Shown: positions 44,534 through 53,670 of the stretch, one piece after another
How the letters are laid out: every line of letters begins with the position of its first letter
How positions within the stretch are numbered: position 1 is the stretch's first letter
Made by a program: the position numbers and the translations under genes
Notes under the pieces: generated by a model
What the model was told of the DNA's origin: nothing
Database searches by the model: none
The model's input: only the letters and a program-made list of their open reading frames with translations
NCBI GenBank assembly: GCA_963925895.1
Contig: CAWUVH010000009.1
Span: 1 to 64,000, forward strand
DNA from: Eutrophovita sp913057845
GTDB lineage: Bacteria > Pseudomonadota > Gammaproteobacteria > Burkholderiales > Eutrophovitaceae
Length of the DNA stretch: 64,000 nt
Direction: 5' to 3'

Positions 44534-46051
44534 ATGAGCACCACCGGATTAGAAATTTTCAAAACCCGTCACCTACTGAAACCGCTCGCATGGTCAACAG
44601 TTGCCGTGTTGACCCTATCGATGTTTGGCTGCGGGAACGATACGGAGCAAAGTACGTCTGGCCCCATTTCAACCGAAGGAAAGAATGCTGCACAAATTGC
44701 AGTTGAAGCTGCAAAACCGCTCTGCCAGGATGGCAAGACAATTACGATCGTCTGGGAAGCCGGACTTCAGTCTCTCGATCCTAAAAACTTCTCTGGCCCA
44801 AAGTGGGAGGAAGAAACAGGCTGCAAAATCGAAGTGGTTGAAGTGCCCACTTCAGAAATGTTCACCAAAATCATGCAAGAGCATCGTGCCAACACGGGCG
44901 CTTACGATGCACTAAACGTCATTCCAGCATGGATGCCTGACTTGGCACAAGCGGGCGCATTGGAGCAATTAGACTCCTATGTGGACAAATTTGGATATCG
45001 AGGGGAATTGCAAACTATCGCATCGACCTATCGAGATAATCAGATGACCGTTGATGGGAAGATTTTCGGGTTCCCTGACGATGGCGATGTATTCCTCATG
45101 TACTACCGTAAAGATATTTTTGCTCGTGATGACTTAAAGTCAGCCTACAAAAATAAATTTGGAGAAGACTTGGTTGTTCCAACCACATGGGGGCAATTCA
45201 TCCAAACAGGTCAATTTCTAACCGATGCACTTAAGAGTGAAGGCATTTATGGCGCATCGATGTTTAGAGAGCCTGGATACGGAAATTTCATGTTCCAAGA
45301 ACGATTCCGAAACGAAGGTGGTACATTCTTTGACTCAAATATGAAAGCAACAGTCAACTCCGCGTCTGGAGTTAAAGTCTTCAAAGATTGGGTTACAGAA
45401 AACAAATTCATGCCTAAGGGTGTAGAGAAATTCGGCTTCGTCGAAAACTTAGCAGTTTTCGTTAAAGGCGAATCAGCCATGACTATTTCTTGGCCACCTT
45501 ATGGACGGTTTGCAGCCGGTTATCTAGAAAATGAAGAGGCTCTGAGCTGGGTTCCAAAAACCACAATCGCTGACAAAGTTGGCTATGCACTGCCACCAGG
45601 AGGACATCCACAGCTAGCAGCTGGGTTTGCGTTATCAGTCGCTTCAACATCTAAAAATAAGGAATTAGCCTACCTATTTATTCAGTGGCTAAATAGCGAA
45701 GAAATCAGTAACGAACGCGTGCAACTCCCTTACGCATTAAGGGACCCCTTCAGAGACTCTCACTTCACAAATGAGGGTTATCAAGCGCTATGGCCTGATG
45801 CAAAAGAGTACCTTGCCGCACTCAGCGCCGCTGCCGAATCTGGTCTGTTGGACTTATCTTTGATACAAACAGATAAATATGAAGAAGCACTTAGACAGGG
45901 TATCAGTCGCCTATGGGCTGGTGAAAATCCTCAAACCATTCTCGATGACGTAGCCGTAGAATGGGATAAGATAACCGCCCAGGTCGGCGTGGAGAAACAA
46001 AAAACTGTTTACGAAAGTTGGGCTGCCAAATCAGGCGCTTATCCTAACTAA
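44534..46051 (+). CDS. ABC transporter sugar-binding lipoprotein
   Basis: Extracellular solute-binding protein family 1 (sugar type), 505 residues. The lipobox SMFGC places the lipidated Cys at residue 33. Text such as SGPKWEEETGCKIEVVEVPTSEMFTKI and FPDDGDVFLMYYRKDIF fits carbohydrate-binding members. It heads the importer operon and is separated from the permeases by a strong hairpin, which fits overproduction of the binding protein. Ligand unknown; the lactonase-like gene at the operon's end suggests a sugar acid or lactone. Confidence 0.88.
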   Translation: MSTTGLEIFKTRHLLKPLAWSTVAVLTLSMFGCGNDTEQSTSGPISTEGKNAAQIAVEAAKPLCQDGKTITIVWEAGLQSLDPKNFSGPKWEEETGCKIEVVEVPTSEMFTKIMQEHRANTGAYDALNVIPAWMPDLAQAGALEQLDSYVDKFGYRGELQTIASTYRDNQMTVDGKIFGFPDDGDVFLMYYRKDIFARDDLKSAYKNKFGEDLVVPTTWGQFIQTGQFLTDALKSEGIYGASMFREPGYGNFMFQERFRNEGGTFFDSNMKATVNSASGVKVFKDWVTENKFMPKGVEKFGFVENLAVFVKGESAMTISWPPYGRFAAGYLENEEALSWVPKTTIADKVGYALPPGGHPQLAAGFALSVASTSKNKELAYLFIQWLNSEEISNERVQLPYALRDPFRDSHFTNEGYQALWPDAKEYLAALSAAAESGLLDLSLIQTDKYEEALRQGISRLWAGENPQTILDDVAVEWDKITAQVGVEKQKTVYESWAAKSGAYPN

Positions 46052-46075
46052 GACGGTGATCTAATATGGTTCACA

Positions 46076-46106
46076 TTAGGGGGCTCACACTTAGTGAGCC
46101 CCCTAA
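46076..46106 (+). terminator. Intra-operon hairpin after the binding-protein gene
   Basis: A perfect 13-bp stem TTAGGGGGCTCAC / GTGAGCCCCCTAA with loop ACTTA is followed by TTTCCTTT, a weak U-tract. It may act as a partial terminator or protect the upstream mRNA from decay, as known between binding-protein and permease genes. Confidence 0.75.
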
Positions 46107-46156
46107 TTTCCTTTGAACCAGAAAAAATTTTGATTAGCTTTTCTTAACTCGGCGTA

Positions 46157-47068
46157 ATGCCAGCAGATGACGTGACTATGTTAAAAAAATTGTCATTGCC
46201 TAAAATTAGAAAACTCGGCTTTAAATATCAACTGATTGCCCCATCGATCATCATCCTGCTGATCATTGGCCTCTTTCCCCTTGTTTATACCCTTGTTGTT
46301 AGCTTCCAAGGGATAACCATGATGGATAATGACACGAGCTTCCATGGCATTAAAAACTACGTCGCGATTGCCGACGACACAAGATTTTGGGGTGCCTTAT
46401 TCCATACCGTGATGTTTACCGTCATCGCACTCCCTATTGAACTTTTCCTCGGCCTCTTTATGGCGCAGTTATTCATCGAAAAATTGCCGGGTCGACAAAT
46501 ATTCATAGCCTTATTAGTACTCCCGGTTGTAGTCGCACCAATCGTCTCTGGCGCCACTTGGTCGTTGCTCCTCGACAATCGATTCGGACCCATCAATCAA
46601 ATTATCAACTGGTTCATGGGAGAAGAACTGACACTGTTATGGACTATCAATCCGACATTAGTGTATCCCGCAATTTTCTTAGCGGAGGTATGGCAATGGA
46701 CACCCTTTATGTTCTTACTACTGCTCGCAGCACTCTCGGCGGTAGACAAGGCCCAACTTGAAGCTGCTGCGATTGACGGAGCAAGTTACTGGATGATATT
46801 CACTAAAATCACACTACCCAGTATTTGGCCTGTAATGGCGGTGGCAATTCTAATTAGAGGATTGGACCTTTTCCGACTCTTTGACATCGTCTGGGCTCTA
46901 ACCAAGGGAGGGCCAGGCACCATGACTGAAACCATATCCACCTTCACTTACGTAAAAGGCTTCCAACAATTTGAGACGAGCTATACCGGAGCAGTAGCCT
47001 TACTCATCATTATCATCCTCTCTTTCGTAGTCATAGGTGCTTTGAGAAAGGTTGAATTATCCAGATGA
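46157..47068 (+). CDS. ABC sugar transporter permease, MalF-type
   Basis: Inner-membrane permease of 303 residues with six predicted helices, e.g. QLIAPSIIILLIIGLFPLVYTLVV near the start. The coupling loop EAAAIDGASYWMIFTKITLPSIWPV is the EAA motif that contacts the ATPase. An ATG at 46184 (MLKKLSLP) is an alternative start; neither has a clear ribosome binding site. It overlaps the next permease by four bases (ATGA). Confidence 0.9.
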   Translation: MPADDVTMLKKLSLPKIRKLGFKYQLIAPSIIILLIIGLFPLVYTLVVSFQGITMMDNDTSFHGIKNYVAIADDTRFWGALFHTVMFTVIALPIELFLGLFMAQLFIEKLPGRQIFIALLVLPVVVAPIVSGATWSLLLDNRFGPINQIINWFMGEELTLLWTINPTLVYPAIFLAEVWQWTPFMFLLLLAALSAVDKAQLEAAAIDGASYWMIFTKITLPSIWPVMAVAILIRGLDLFRLFDIVWALTKGGPGTMTETISTFTYVKGFQQFETSYTGAVALLIIIILSFVVIGALRKVELSR

Positions 47069-47895
47069 ATGCAAAATTTAAAAAAAACTTTAAAACCGGA
47101 TTAAGACTGGCTGGAGCGGTTGCATTAACGATCTTATTCTTATTCCCAATTTACTGGTTGTTCATGATTTCTTTTAAGACTGCTGACGAAATTTACGCTT
47201 ATCCTCCAGTGTGGTGGCCAGAGAGCTTACAGTTCAGCAATTATGCCGTTTTATTTAAAGATGGCGATGCGGCCACCGTTGGAAATAGCTTGATTGTTGC
47301 CGGCACGAGCACCGTCTTCGCTATGCTTCTAGGAACAACTTGTGCTTACAGCATCGTCCGCTTCAAAACAGGTGGCAATCACCTTGCAAACTGGATCATC
47401 TCACAACGCATGATCCCTCCCATCGCAATCGTGTTCCCTGTTTTTATTCTCTATGTTTGGTTTGGTTTGGTCGACACTTATTTTGGATTAATACTGCTCT
47501 ATACAGCGTTCAACCTGCCCTATGTCATTTGGATGATGCGCGGTTACATACTCGACATCCCCATATCACTAGAACACGCCGCCCTTGTCGACGGATACAC
47601 AAGATGGCAAGTACTTTGGAAAGTTATTTTTCCGATGTGTCGTGCAGGGTTGTTTGCGACAGCTATCTTTACGTTTGTCTTTGCGTGGAACGATTTTATT
47701 TTCGCCCTTGTACTCACCAGAACTGAAGTAGCCACGTATACCGTGCAAGTAACACATTATTTTGGTGGCCAATCCAATTTTTGGGGGAAGATCTCAGCAA
47801 TGTCAGTACTTGGCACTCTTCCCATTTTCTTTATCGTGGCGTTCATGCAGAAGTATCTCGTCAGAGGCATTTCGCTTGGCGCAGTCAAAGGATGA
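47065..47895 (+). CDS. ABC sugar transporter permease, MalG-type
   Basis: Second permease of the importer, 276 residues. It has several membrane helices (ALTILFLFPIYWLFMISFK, FALVLTRT region) and the EAA-like loop EHAALVDGYTRWQVLWKVIFPMCRAGL. Its start overlaps the stop of the MalF-type gene, so the two are translationally coupled. It ends 37 bases before the ATPase gene. Confidence 0.92.
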   Translation: MNAKFKKNFKTGLRLAGAVALTILFLFPIYWLFMISFKTADEIYAYPPVWWPESLQFSNYAVLFKDGDAATVGNSLIVAGTSTVFAMLLGTTCAYSIVRFKTGGNHLANWIISQRMIPPIAIVFPVFILYVWFGLVDTYFGLILLYTAFNLPYVIWMMRGYILDIPISLEHAALVDGYTRWQVLWKVIFPMCRAGLFATAIFTFVFAWNDFIFALVLTRTEVATYTVQVTHYFGGQSNFWGKISAMSVLGTLPIFFIVAFMQKYLVRGISLGAVKG

Positions 47896-47932
47896 AGTAA
47901 CTTTTCAACCGATTCAAAAAGAAAGAAGTTAG

Positions 47933-49036
47933 ATGGCTGACTTACGGATAAGTGGTTTACATAAATATTACGGATCAATGCATGCCGTAAAAGGTATTGA
48001 TCTTGAAATTCCAAGCGGGGAATTTACCGTATTGGTTGGGCAATCTGGTTGTGGCAAAAGTACATTACTGAGAACCATTGCCGGACTTGAGGAAATTGAC
48101 CAAGGGACGGTTCAGATTAGCGGTCAGACAGTTAATGACTTGGCACCCAAAGATAGAGATATCGCGATGGTTTTCCAAAACTATGCGCTCTACCCTTATA
48201 TGAAGATTTTCGACAATATTGCCTTTGGTTTACGGGCAAGAAAAGTAGAGAAAACAGAGATTTCTAAAAAGGTCGATCATGTTTCAAAAATGCTATCGAT
48301 CGATCATTTGCTAGACAGGTACCCTCGACAGCTCTCGGGAGGGCAGCTTCAACGTGTGGCGATTGGTCGAGCCATCGTTAGGGAGGCTCGCATCTATCTC
48401 TTCGATGAGCCATTATCAAACCTTGATGCTCAACTTCGCGATGAAATGCGTGGGGAAATAAAGCGGCTTCACAAAGAGCTTGGGAAAACTATGATTTACG
48501 TCACCCATGACCAAATTGAAGCCATGACGATGGCGGATAGAATCGTATTGATACGCGATGGAAAAATTGAACAACAAGGATCACCTTCAGATTTATATGA
48601 TCGGCCCAAAACAAAATATGTTGCGGGATTTCTAGGCTCACCATCAATGAACTTCATCACAGCACGCATCGTTACCCAAGGGTCAGGGTATGCCCTCATA
48701 TTAGAGAACACTGCTACACAACTAAAAATACCTGAGAATGTTTCACAAAGAATCGGGAAATACGTTGGCAGCAATATATTAATTGGCATTCGCCCAGAGC
48801 ACTTTAGCCTCAATAACGAACGAAAACCTGAAGGTTCGGGGACAACGATCGAAGTAAACATTGATCTTGTCCAACCAACCGGGGCCCGCACTTATGTTTC
48901 ATTTAAGATTGGTCAGGTTACAGCCGTGGCCGAGCTTAGCCCTCGAGACATACGACAAAATGAATCCAATCTCACACTCAATGTAGATGTCAATCGTTGC
49001 GTACTGATTGACAAGGACACCGAGTTTTCGATTTAG
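47933..49036 (+). CDS. ABC sugar transporter ATPase, MalK/UgpC type
   Basis: ATP-binding subunit of 367 residues. Walker A is GQSGCGKST (36-44), the signature LSGGQ (134-138), Walker B IYLFDEP (to 160) with the D-loop SNLD, and the switch His in YVTHDQ. A C-terminal TOBE/MOP-type regulatory domain follows (IGIRPEHFSL). It completes the importer of binding protein, two permeases and ATPase. Confidence 0.94.
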   Translation: MADLRISGLHKYYGSMHAVKGIDLEIPSGEFTVLVGQSGCGKSTLLRTIAGLEEIDQGTVQISGQTVNDLAPKDRDIAMVFQNYALYPYMKIFDNIAFGLRARKVEKTEISKKVDHVSKMLSIDHLLDRYPRQLSGGQLQRVAIGRAIVREARIYLFDEPLSNLDAQLRDEMRGEIKRLHKELGKTMIYVTHDQIEAMTMADRIVLIRDGKIEQQGSPSDLYDRPKTKYVAGFLGSPSMNFITARIVTQGSGYALILENTATQLKIPENVSQRIGKYVGSNILIGIRPEHFSLNNERKPEGSGTTIEVNIDLVQPTGARTYVSFKIGQVTAVAELSPRDIRQNESNLTLNVDVNRCVLIDKDTEFSI

Positions 49037-49095
49037 AAGAGTTACGCCCACAAAGTTCTTTCAATTTATTCGAATAAAAAAAAGGAACAATCTTC

Positions 49096-51063
49096 ATGCA
49101 AAAATCAATAGCAGCCAAAAATGTCATTTTGTGTGGTACTGAGCAGCCCGATCTCTTAGGTCGTATCCTTAAAACAGGGCCGCTTGAAGTAGAGTTTGAC
49201 AATGGGCAATTGCGATACATCAAAATTCACGGCATTGAGGTCTTACGAGCAATTGGGTTTCTGGTTCGAGATGAAAACTGGGGAACCTACATCCCAAAAA
49301 TTAAAAATTTAAACTTCATTGAAAATTCTTTGGGTTTTTCAATTTCGTTCACAGCTACCTGCACACGTCCAGGCCAAGAAATATCCTATGAAGCGGTTAT
49401 TAAAGGATCCAAATCGGGCAATCTCAGCTTCTCTGGGATTGCAACTCCGAAAAATGATTTTCTGACAGCCAGGACTGGATTTGTTGTGCTTCATCCATTA
49501 AAAGGCGTTGCCAACAAACCAGTGGACGTTAAGCACGTAAATGGGGTGATGGAACACGCCAAGTTCCCCAATGAAGTCAATCCTATCCAACCCTTCTTGC
49601 GGGTTCGAACACTCACTCACGAAGTGCTCCCTGGTTTAAAGGCGCGCGTGAATTTTGACGGCGACACATTCGAGATGGAGGATCATCGAAACTGGACTGA
49701 TGCCTCGTTTAAAACCTATGTTCGACCATTAGCGCTGGCGTGGCCCTATACTCTCAAAGCGGGCGAGCGCATCGAACAATCTATTAGTGTCACACTCGAA
49801 GGACGCGCCAAAGCAAAGCCTAAATCAAAATCGAACAATGCCATTAAAATAAAGTTCGGGAAAGCAACACCCAGGAAATTAATGCCCATCGGATTCGGCA
49901 TTCCTGCTGAGGAGATCGAACATGCTTTAAAAAATATTGACCTGATCAAAAATGCATCTCCCAAACGACTTCAATGCCATTTTGACCCTAGAGAAAACCA
50001 TGGGATTAAGGAATTAATCGGGTACAGAAAATTAGCCGAAGCAACAGGTGCAAAAATCACACTTGAAATTGTCGTTAAAAGCCTCACTGGTTACGCAAAA
50101 GAATTGCGACAAACAGCTAAGCTAGTCGATAAAAGCGGTTTAAAACTTGACGATGTAGCGGTTTGTCCTGTTGGAGACCTGAAATCAGTACTACCCGGGG
50201 GCAAACGCCCTCCAGCACCACCGCTCGCAAATTTATATCAGGCTGCTCGATTGGCCTTCCCTGGTGCGAAAGTTGGTGGCGGCATGTTTTCTTTTTTCAC
50301 TGAACTTAACCGTAAACGCCCACCCGCCAAACAAATGGACTTCGCCATGAACGCAACATGTCCGATTGTTCACGCAGCGGATGACCGATCGGTAATGGAA
50401 ACCTTAGAAGCCCTCCCCTACCAAATATCCACCGCAAAAAAATTCCTTGGGAAAACAGCTCATACAATTGGCCCAACAGCGATTGGCTGCAGAGACAACC
50501 CTCACGGAGCAAGCTTCACACCAAATCCGAAGAATGAACGACTTTGTCTTGTTAAGGCAGACCCCAGGACAAGGGGTTTATTCGGCGCAGCGTGGTTGGT
50601 CGGTTATATTGGGACGCTTGCGCATACGAACGCACAGTCACTCACGATTGGTTCGGCAACCGGGCCACTTGGTGTAATTCATCGAAGATATGGTGGCATT
50701 CAGCCTTATTTCAACAAATTAAATACACAAGCCGTCTATCCAGCGTATCACGTTGCGACGAGTTTTATGAACAGCGTTGGCAGGTCTATTATTGCAATTG
50801 AAAATGCTCACTCACAGAGAGTCTACGCCTTTGGCGTCAGTGACAAGGCTGGGAAATGTACGATTTGGCTCGCCAACCTAACACGCGAACAACAAACCGT
50901 ATCTTTAATGGGCGTTCCAGGAATGCTAGTTGGCATGTCTATTAGTGAAACTAATTTCAAACTAGCTACGCAACATCCCTATCGATTACAAAGTGCATGG
51001 AAGTCTATGGAGAAAACAGTAACACTTAAGCCATATGCCGTTTCCATATTAAGCAACACGTAA
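49096..51063 (+). CDS. Large cytosolic protein, possible D-apionate-lactonase-like (ApnL family)
   Basis: The 655-residue protein has no signal peptide. Its N-terminal beta-rich part (IKIHGIEVLRAIGFLVRDENWGTYIP) and long central region (RLQCHFDPRENHG, FSFFTELNRKRPP) recall the D-apionate lactonase family, with its N-terminal, TIM-barrel and C-terminal parts. That assignment rests on my recollection of the family pattern and is not certain. Glycoside-hydrolase-like folds are an alternative. It is the last gene of the sugar ABC operon, 59 bases after the ATPase, so it most likely acts on the imported compound or its oxidation product. Confidence 0.5.
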   Translation: MQKSIAAKNVILCGTEQPDLLGRILKTGPLEVEFDNGQLRYIKIHGIEVLRAIGFLVRDENWGTYIPKIKNLNFIENSLGFSISFTATCTRPGQEISYEAVIKGSKSGNLSFSGIATPKNDFLTARTGFVVLHPLKGVANKPVDVKHVNGVMEHAKFPNEVNPIQPFLRVRTLTHEVLPGLKARVNFDGDTFEMEDHRNWTDASFKTYVRPLALAWPYTLKAGERIEQSISVTLEGRAKAKPKSKSNNAIKIKFGKATPRKLMPIGFGIPAEEIEHALKNIDLIKNASPKRLQCHFDPRENHGIKELIGYRKLAEATGAKITLEIVVKSLTGYAKELRQTAKLVDKSGLKLDDVAVCPVGDLKSVLPGGKRPPAPPLANLYQAARLAFPGAKVGGGMFSFFTELNRKRPPAKQMDFAMNATCPIVHAADDRSVMETLEALPYQISTAKKFLGKTAHTIGPTAIGCRDNPHGASFTPNPKNERLCLVKADPRTRGLFGAAWLVGYIGTLAHTNAQSLTIGSATGPLGVIHRRYGGIQPYFNKLNTQAVYPAYHVATSFMNSVGRSIIAIENAHSQRVYAFGVSDKAGKCTIWLANLTREQQTVSLMGVPGMLVGMSISETNFKLATQHPYRLQSAWKSMEKTVTLKPYAVSILSNT

Positions 51064-51099
51064 GATTAAGGGAAATGTATACATCCTGTGTTTCAGAAC

Positions 51100-51128
51100 A
51101 AGCGGCGCCAAATAGGCGCCGCTTGAGT
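51100..51128 (+). terminator. Terminator-like hairpin after the ABC operon
   Basis: A 10-bp perfect stem AAGCGGCGCC / GGCGCCGCTT with loop AAATA is followed by GAGTTTT, an interrupted T-tract. A second weaker dyad follows (about 51129-51160) between this operon and the convergent porin gene. Confidence 0.75.
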
Positions 51129-51175
51129 TTTCGAAGCTATATCAATAGCTCCGAAAGGAGGACCGAAAACTATAT

Positions 51176-52486
51176 TTAGTACATCCAACCAATACCAATG
51201 TTTGTGGAATCGTTTTCGCCATTCCTATCAAAATCCTGAACATCTAACTTTAATACAACGTCCGGGTCCAAGAAGAAGCTCACACCGTAGGTCATTACAG
51301 TATCCGCGTTATTAGGGTCAGTAGTAAACCCGGTAGCCACTTTCTCTTGAGTGTTGAAGTCTGCATACCTAGCAAACGGCTGTATATTGTAGTCACCCCA
51401 CATAAACGCTTTATAACCCGCCTCAACGTACCAACCCGAAAACTCTTCTGGTGCGGCGTCATCGGAGCCCGCTGTTATTCCTGCTGATGCATTAATCGCT
51501 TCCGTATCACCCAGCGTTCCCGCTGCGTAGAGTGCACTCAATTTCCAATCATTTGCATCGTACTGCGCATGCAAATCCCAAATAGTTAAGGGGGCATCTA
51601 CGTTTGCTAGCAGCTCAGGATTGGCCCCTTTTCCTTGACCGTTTTGAGCGGTGTTTCCCGTCCAAACCGATCCACCCCACTTCATACCGGGGACTCCTGT
51701 GTAGTTGAATCCAGCGAAATAACCCATATCATTTGCAGTGACTTGCTTACCACTTACACGCATTTTCTTAAAACCCGTAGAAGCCGAACTATTCGTAAAT
51801 TTACTCGCATCTGGCGTCGTTGTAGTCCCCACAAAATAATTAAAACCATTCATTGTTTTGCCATCCAGCTGGAAACCAATCTCCCTCCAGGTCGATGGAA
51901 TAATTTTAGTCTCGATATTGTTTCTCTCCATACCATAGAATACCGGCGGCTCATGGTACTCATTAATAAGGCCCAACGGAACAATTTGTAGCCCCGCTTT
52001 TAAGTTAAGACCGGGTTTAATAGTATGCTCAATATAAGCCTGCTCCATAGCGACTTCACCGCCGTCTTCTCCCCCTTTAACTTGTGCGTGCTCAAATTCG
52101 ATCTCTGAGAACATCCGCGTCTTATCACTGAAGGAGTGACCCAAAAACACAATGAAGCGCTGCACATCAAACTCATCTTTTTTATCGCCGTCGAAGTTAG
52201 CCCAGTTAAGCTCTCCGTAACCACCTATGTAGGTATCTTTAGTGCCGGAAGTTTTTTGCTCAATAGACTTCACTAGTTGAGCTTGAGAGTCGATGGCTTC
52301 TAAGGTCTCCACTTGAGCCGCAGCCTGGTCCTTAAGTAATGCTTTGAGCTCAAGAAGCTCTTTTTCTAACGTGTCAATACGTTGGTTAACATCGTCGTCT
52401 GCCCAACTTGGCTGGGCGGTAACCAGGACCACTGCCGCCGCGACGCATAGGTTGGCGACCTTTGGTACTCGAAATATGGTGAACAT
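51176..52486 (-). CDS. Outer-membrane porin with N-terminal coiled coil, Fur-box promoter
   Basis: Outer-membrane protein of 436 residues. A signal peptide (AAAVVLVTAQPSWADD) is cut near 29. A coiled coil follows (about 33-77, RIDTLEKELLELKALLKDQ), then a beta-barrel beginning YIGGYGELNWANFDG and ending in GIGWMY with the C-terminal aromatic. It resembles phosphate-selective-porin-like proteins (OprO/P family), which does not tell the cargo. Its promoter carries two Fur-type boxes, so iron limitation probably induces it. Confidence 0.85.
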   Translation of the reverse strand: MFTIFRVPKVANLCVAAAVVLVTAQPSWADDDVNQRIDTLEKELLELKALLKDQAAAQVETLEAIDSQAQLVKSIEQKTSGTKDTYIGGYGELNWANFDGDKKDEFDVQRFIVFLGHSFSDKTRMFSEIEFEHAQVKGGEDGGEVAMEQAYIEHTIKPGLNLKAGLQIVPLGLINEYHEPPVFYGMERNNIETKIIPSTWREIGFQLDGKTMNGFNYFVGTTTTPDASKFTNSSASTGFKKMRVSGKQVTANDMGYFAGFNYTGVPGMKWGGSVWTGNTAQNGQGKGANPELLANVDAPLTIWDLHAQYDANDWKLSALYAAGTLGDTEAINASAGITAGSDDAAPEEFSGWYVEAGYKAFMWGDYNIQPFARYADFNTQEKVATGFTTDPNNADTVMTYGVSFFLDPDVVLKLDVQDFDRNGENDSTNIGIGWMY

Positions 52487-52535
52487 TTAATAAACTCCTC
52501 AATAATGTGCAGTGTTTTATCGTCTTGCTGGAGTT

Positions 52536-52565
52536 ATTATAAACGCAAATGAGAATGATTCGCAA
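52536..52565 (-). promoter_or_regulatory. Porin promoter with perfect TATAAT
   Basis: On the minus strand -35 TTGCGA (52560-52565) and -10 TATAAT (52536-52541) are 18 bases apart, about 50 bases before the porin ATG. The -35 and spacer are overlapped by the first Fur-type box. GAGGAG lies ahead of the start codon. Confidence 0.7.
52550..52564. promoter_or_regulatory. Fur box, promoter-proximal copy
   Basis: TGAGAATGATTCGCA fits the 7-1-7 Fur core (TGATAAT n ATTATCA) with TGAGAAT conserved. It overlaps the -35 element of the porin promoter. Confidence 0.72.
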
Positions 52566-52572
52566 TACTAAA

Positions 52573-52587
52573 TGAGAATTATTCTCA
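52573..52587. promoter_or_regulatory. Fur box, upstream copy
   Basis: TGAGAATTATTCTCA is a perfect 7-1-7 palindrome of the Fur type. Its centre is 23 bp (about two helical turns) from the proximal box. Confidence 0.8.
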
Positions 52588-52747
52588 ATTAGAATTTCGA
52601 ATGGCCGGGGAGAGGCTTAAGTATCTAATTAATTGATATAAATTTTATATAAATACTGCGGGACATTTTAAAAATGGCCTTAAATGATCCTGAAGAATAA
52701 CTTAATCGGTCAAGCTCAAGTCATAGAAGACAGTCATACCTTCTCGG

Positions 52748-53521
52748 CTACCAAAGGTTCTCGAGTGCAAGATGCCCCGGTTTTGATCGACGACTGACGG
52801 TATAACCGCTATCGGTAAACCATCCTCGGGTGTCGTCCACCATTTCTGGATTTCCACAGATCATGATTCGACTTCGCTCCGGATCGAGCGGTAAACCTAT
52901 TTTTTTTTCAAGCTCACCACTTTCCAAAAGAACAGGAATACGCTTATCTAACGCACCCTCGAATTTCTCTCGAGTCACAACGGGTAAAAATTTAAATTTA
53001 TGAGAAAACTCCCCAAAATACTCATGATCTTTGAGACCTTCGATAAGCTCCATGTAGGCCAACTCTCTAGTTTCTCGAACGCTATACACCAGAATAATAT
53101 TCTCATAGTTATCCCATGTTTCGAGCTCGTACAAAATGCTGATAAAAGGAGCTAATCCCGTACCTGTTGCAAGCATCCACAGGTCTTTACCTTGCTCGAA
53201 ACGAGCAGTCGTCAAGAGGCCATAATTCATTTTCTCAACAAGCACCTCATCGCCAACTTTCAATTGTGACAAGCGACTGGTAAATTCGCCATCAGCTACC
53301 ACAATTGAAAAATACTCTAGATATTCGTCATAGCTTGCAGACACGATTGAATAAGCTCGCCAAACGATAGACCCGTCCTCTTTTTTAATACCAAGCCGTG
53401 AGAATTGTCCGGGAATGAATCGATACCCAGTATATCGAGTCAACTTAAAACTGAACAAATTCGGCGCCCAAGTTGTAATTTCGATAATCTTTTCTACAGT
53501 ATATTTATCTTCTTTTGGCAT
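52748..53521 (-). CDS. fpr: Ferredoxin-NADP reductase
   Basis: Flavoprotein of 257 residues that exchanges electrons between NADPH and ferredoxin or flavodoxin. The FAD motif is RAYSIVSAS, the NADP part GTGLAPFISIL and MICGNPEMVDDTRGW. It is the short bacterial Fpr type ending in HLALENLW. It lies upstream of the Fur-box porin on the same strand but with its own start region. Fpr usually serves redox and iron/oxidative-stress needs. Confidence 0.93.
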   Translation of the reverse strand: MPKEDKYTVEKIIEITTWAPNLFSFKLTRYTGYRFIPGQFSRLGIKKEDGSIVWRAYSIVSASYDEYLEYFSIVVADGEFTSRLSQLKVGDEVLVEKMNYGLLTTARFEQGKDLWMLATGTGLAPFISILYELETWDNYENIILVYSVRETRELAYMELIEGLKDHEYFGEFSHKFKFLPVVTREKFEGALDKRIPVLLESGELEKKIGLPLDPERSRIMICGNPEMVDDTRGWFTDSGYTVSRRSKPGHLALENLW

Positions 53522-53670
53522 TAAATGTGTATGGTTATCGTGATCCGCTTAAATGCGGCATCCGTATTCTCTTACCCGAAGTCTAACTCATTCGATCAAT
53601 TCCAGTAGCAGAACTAACAAACCTAATCAATTTGAGAGCTTGGGCGAAACCTGATCAAATCTACTTCATA

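Noticed and set aside
50306..50801. Short frames on both strands within the lactonase-like gene
   Set aside because: The long 655-codon frame is uninterrupted and better supported.
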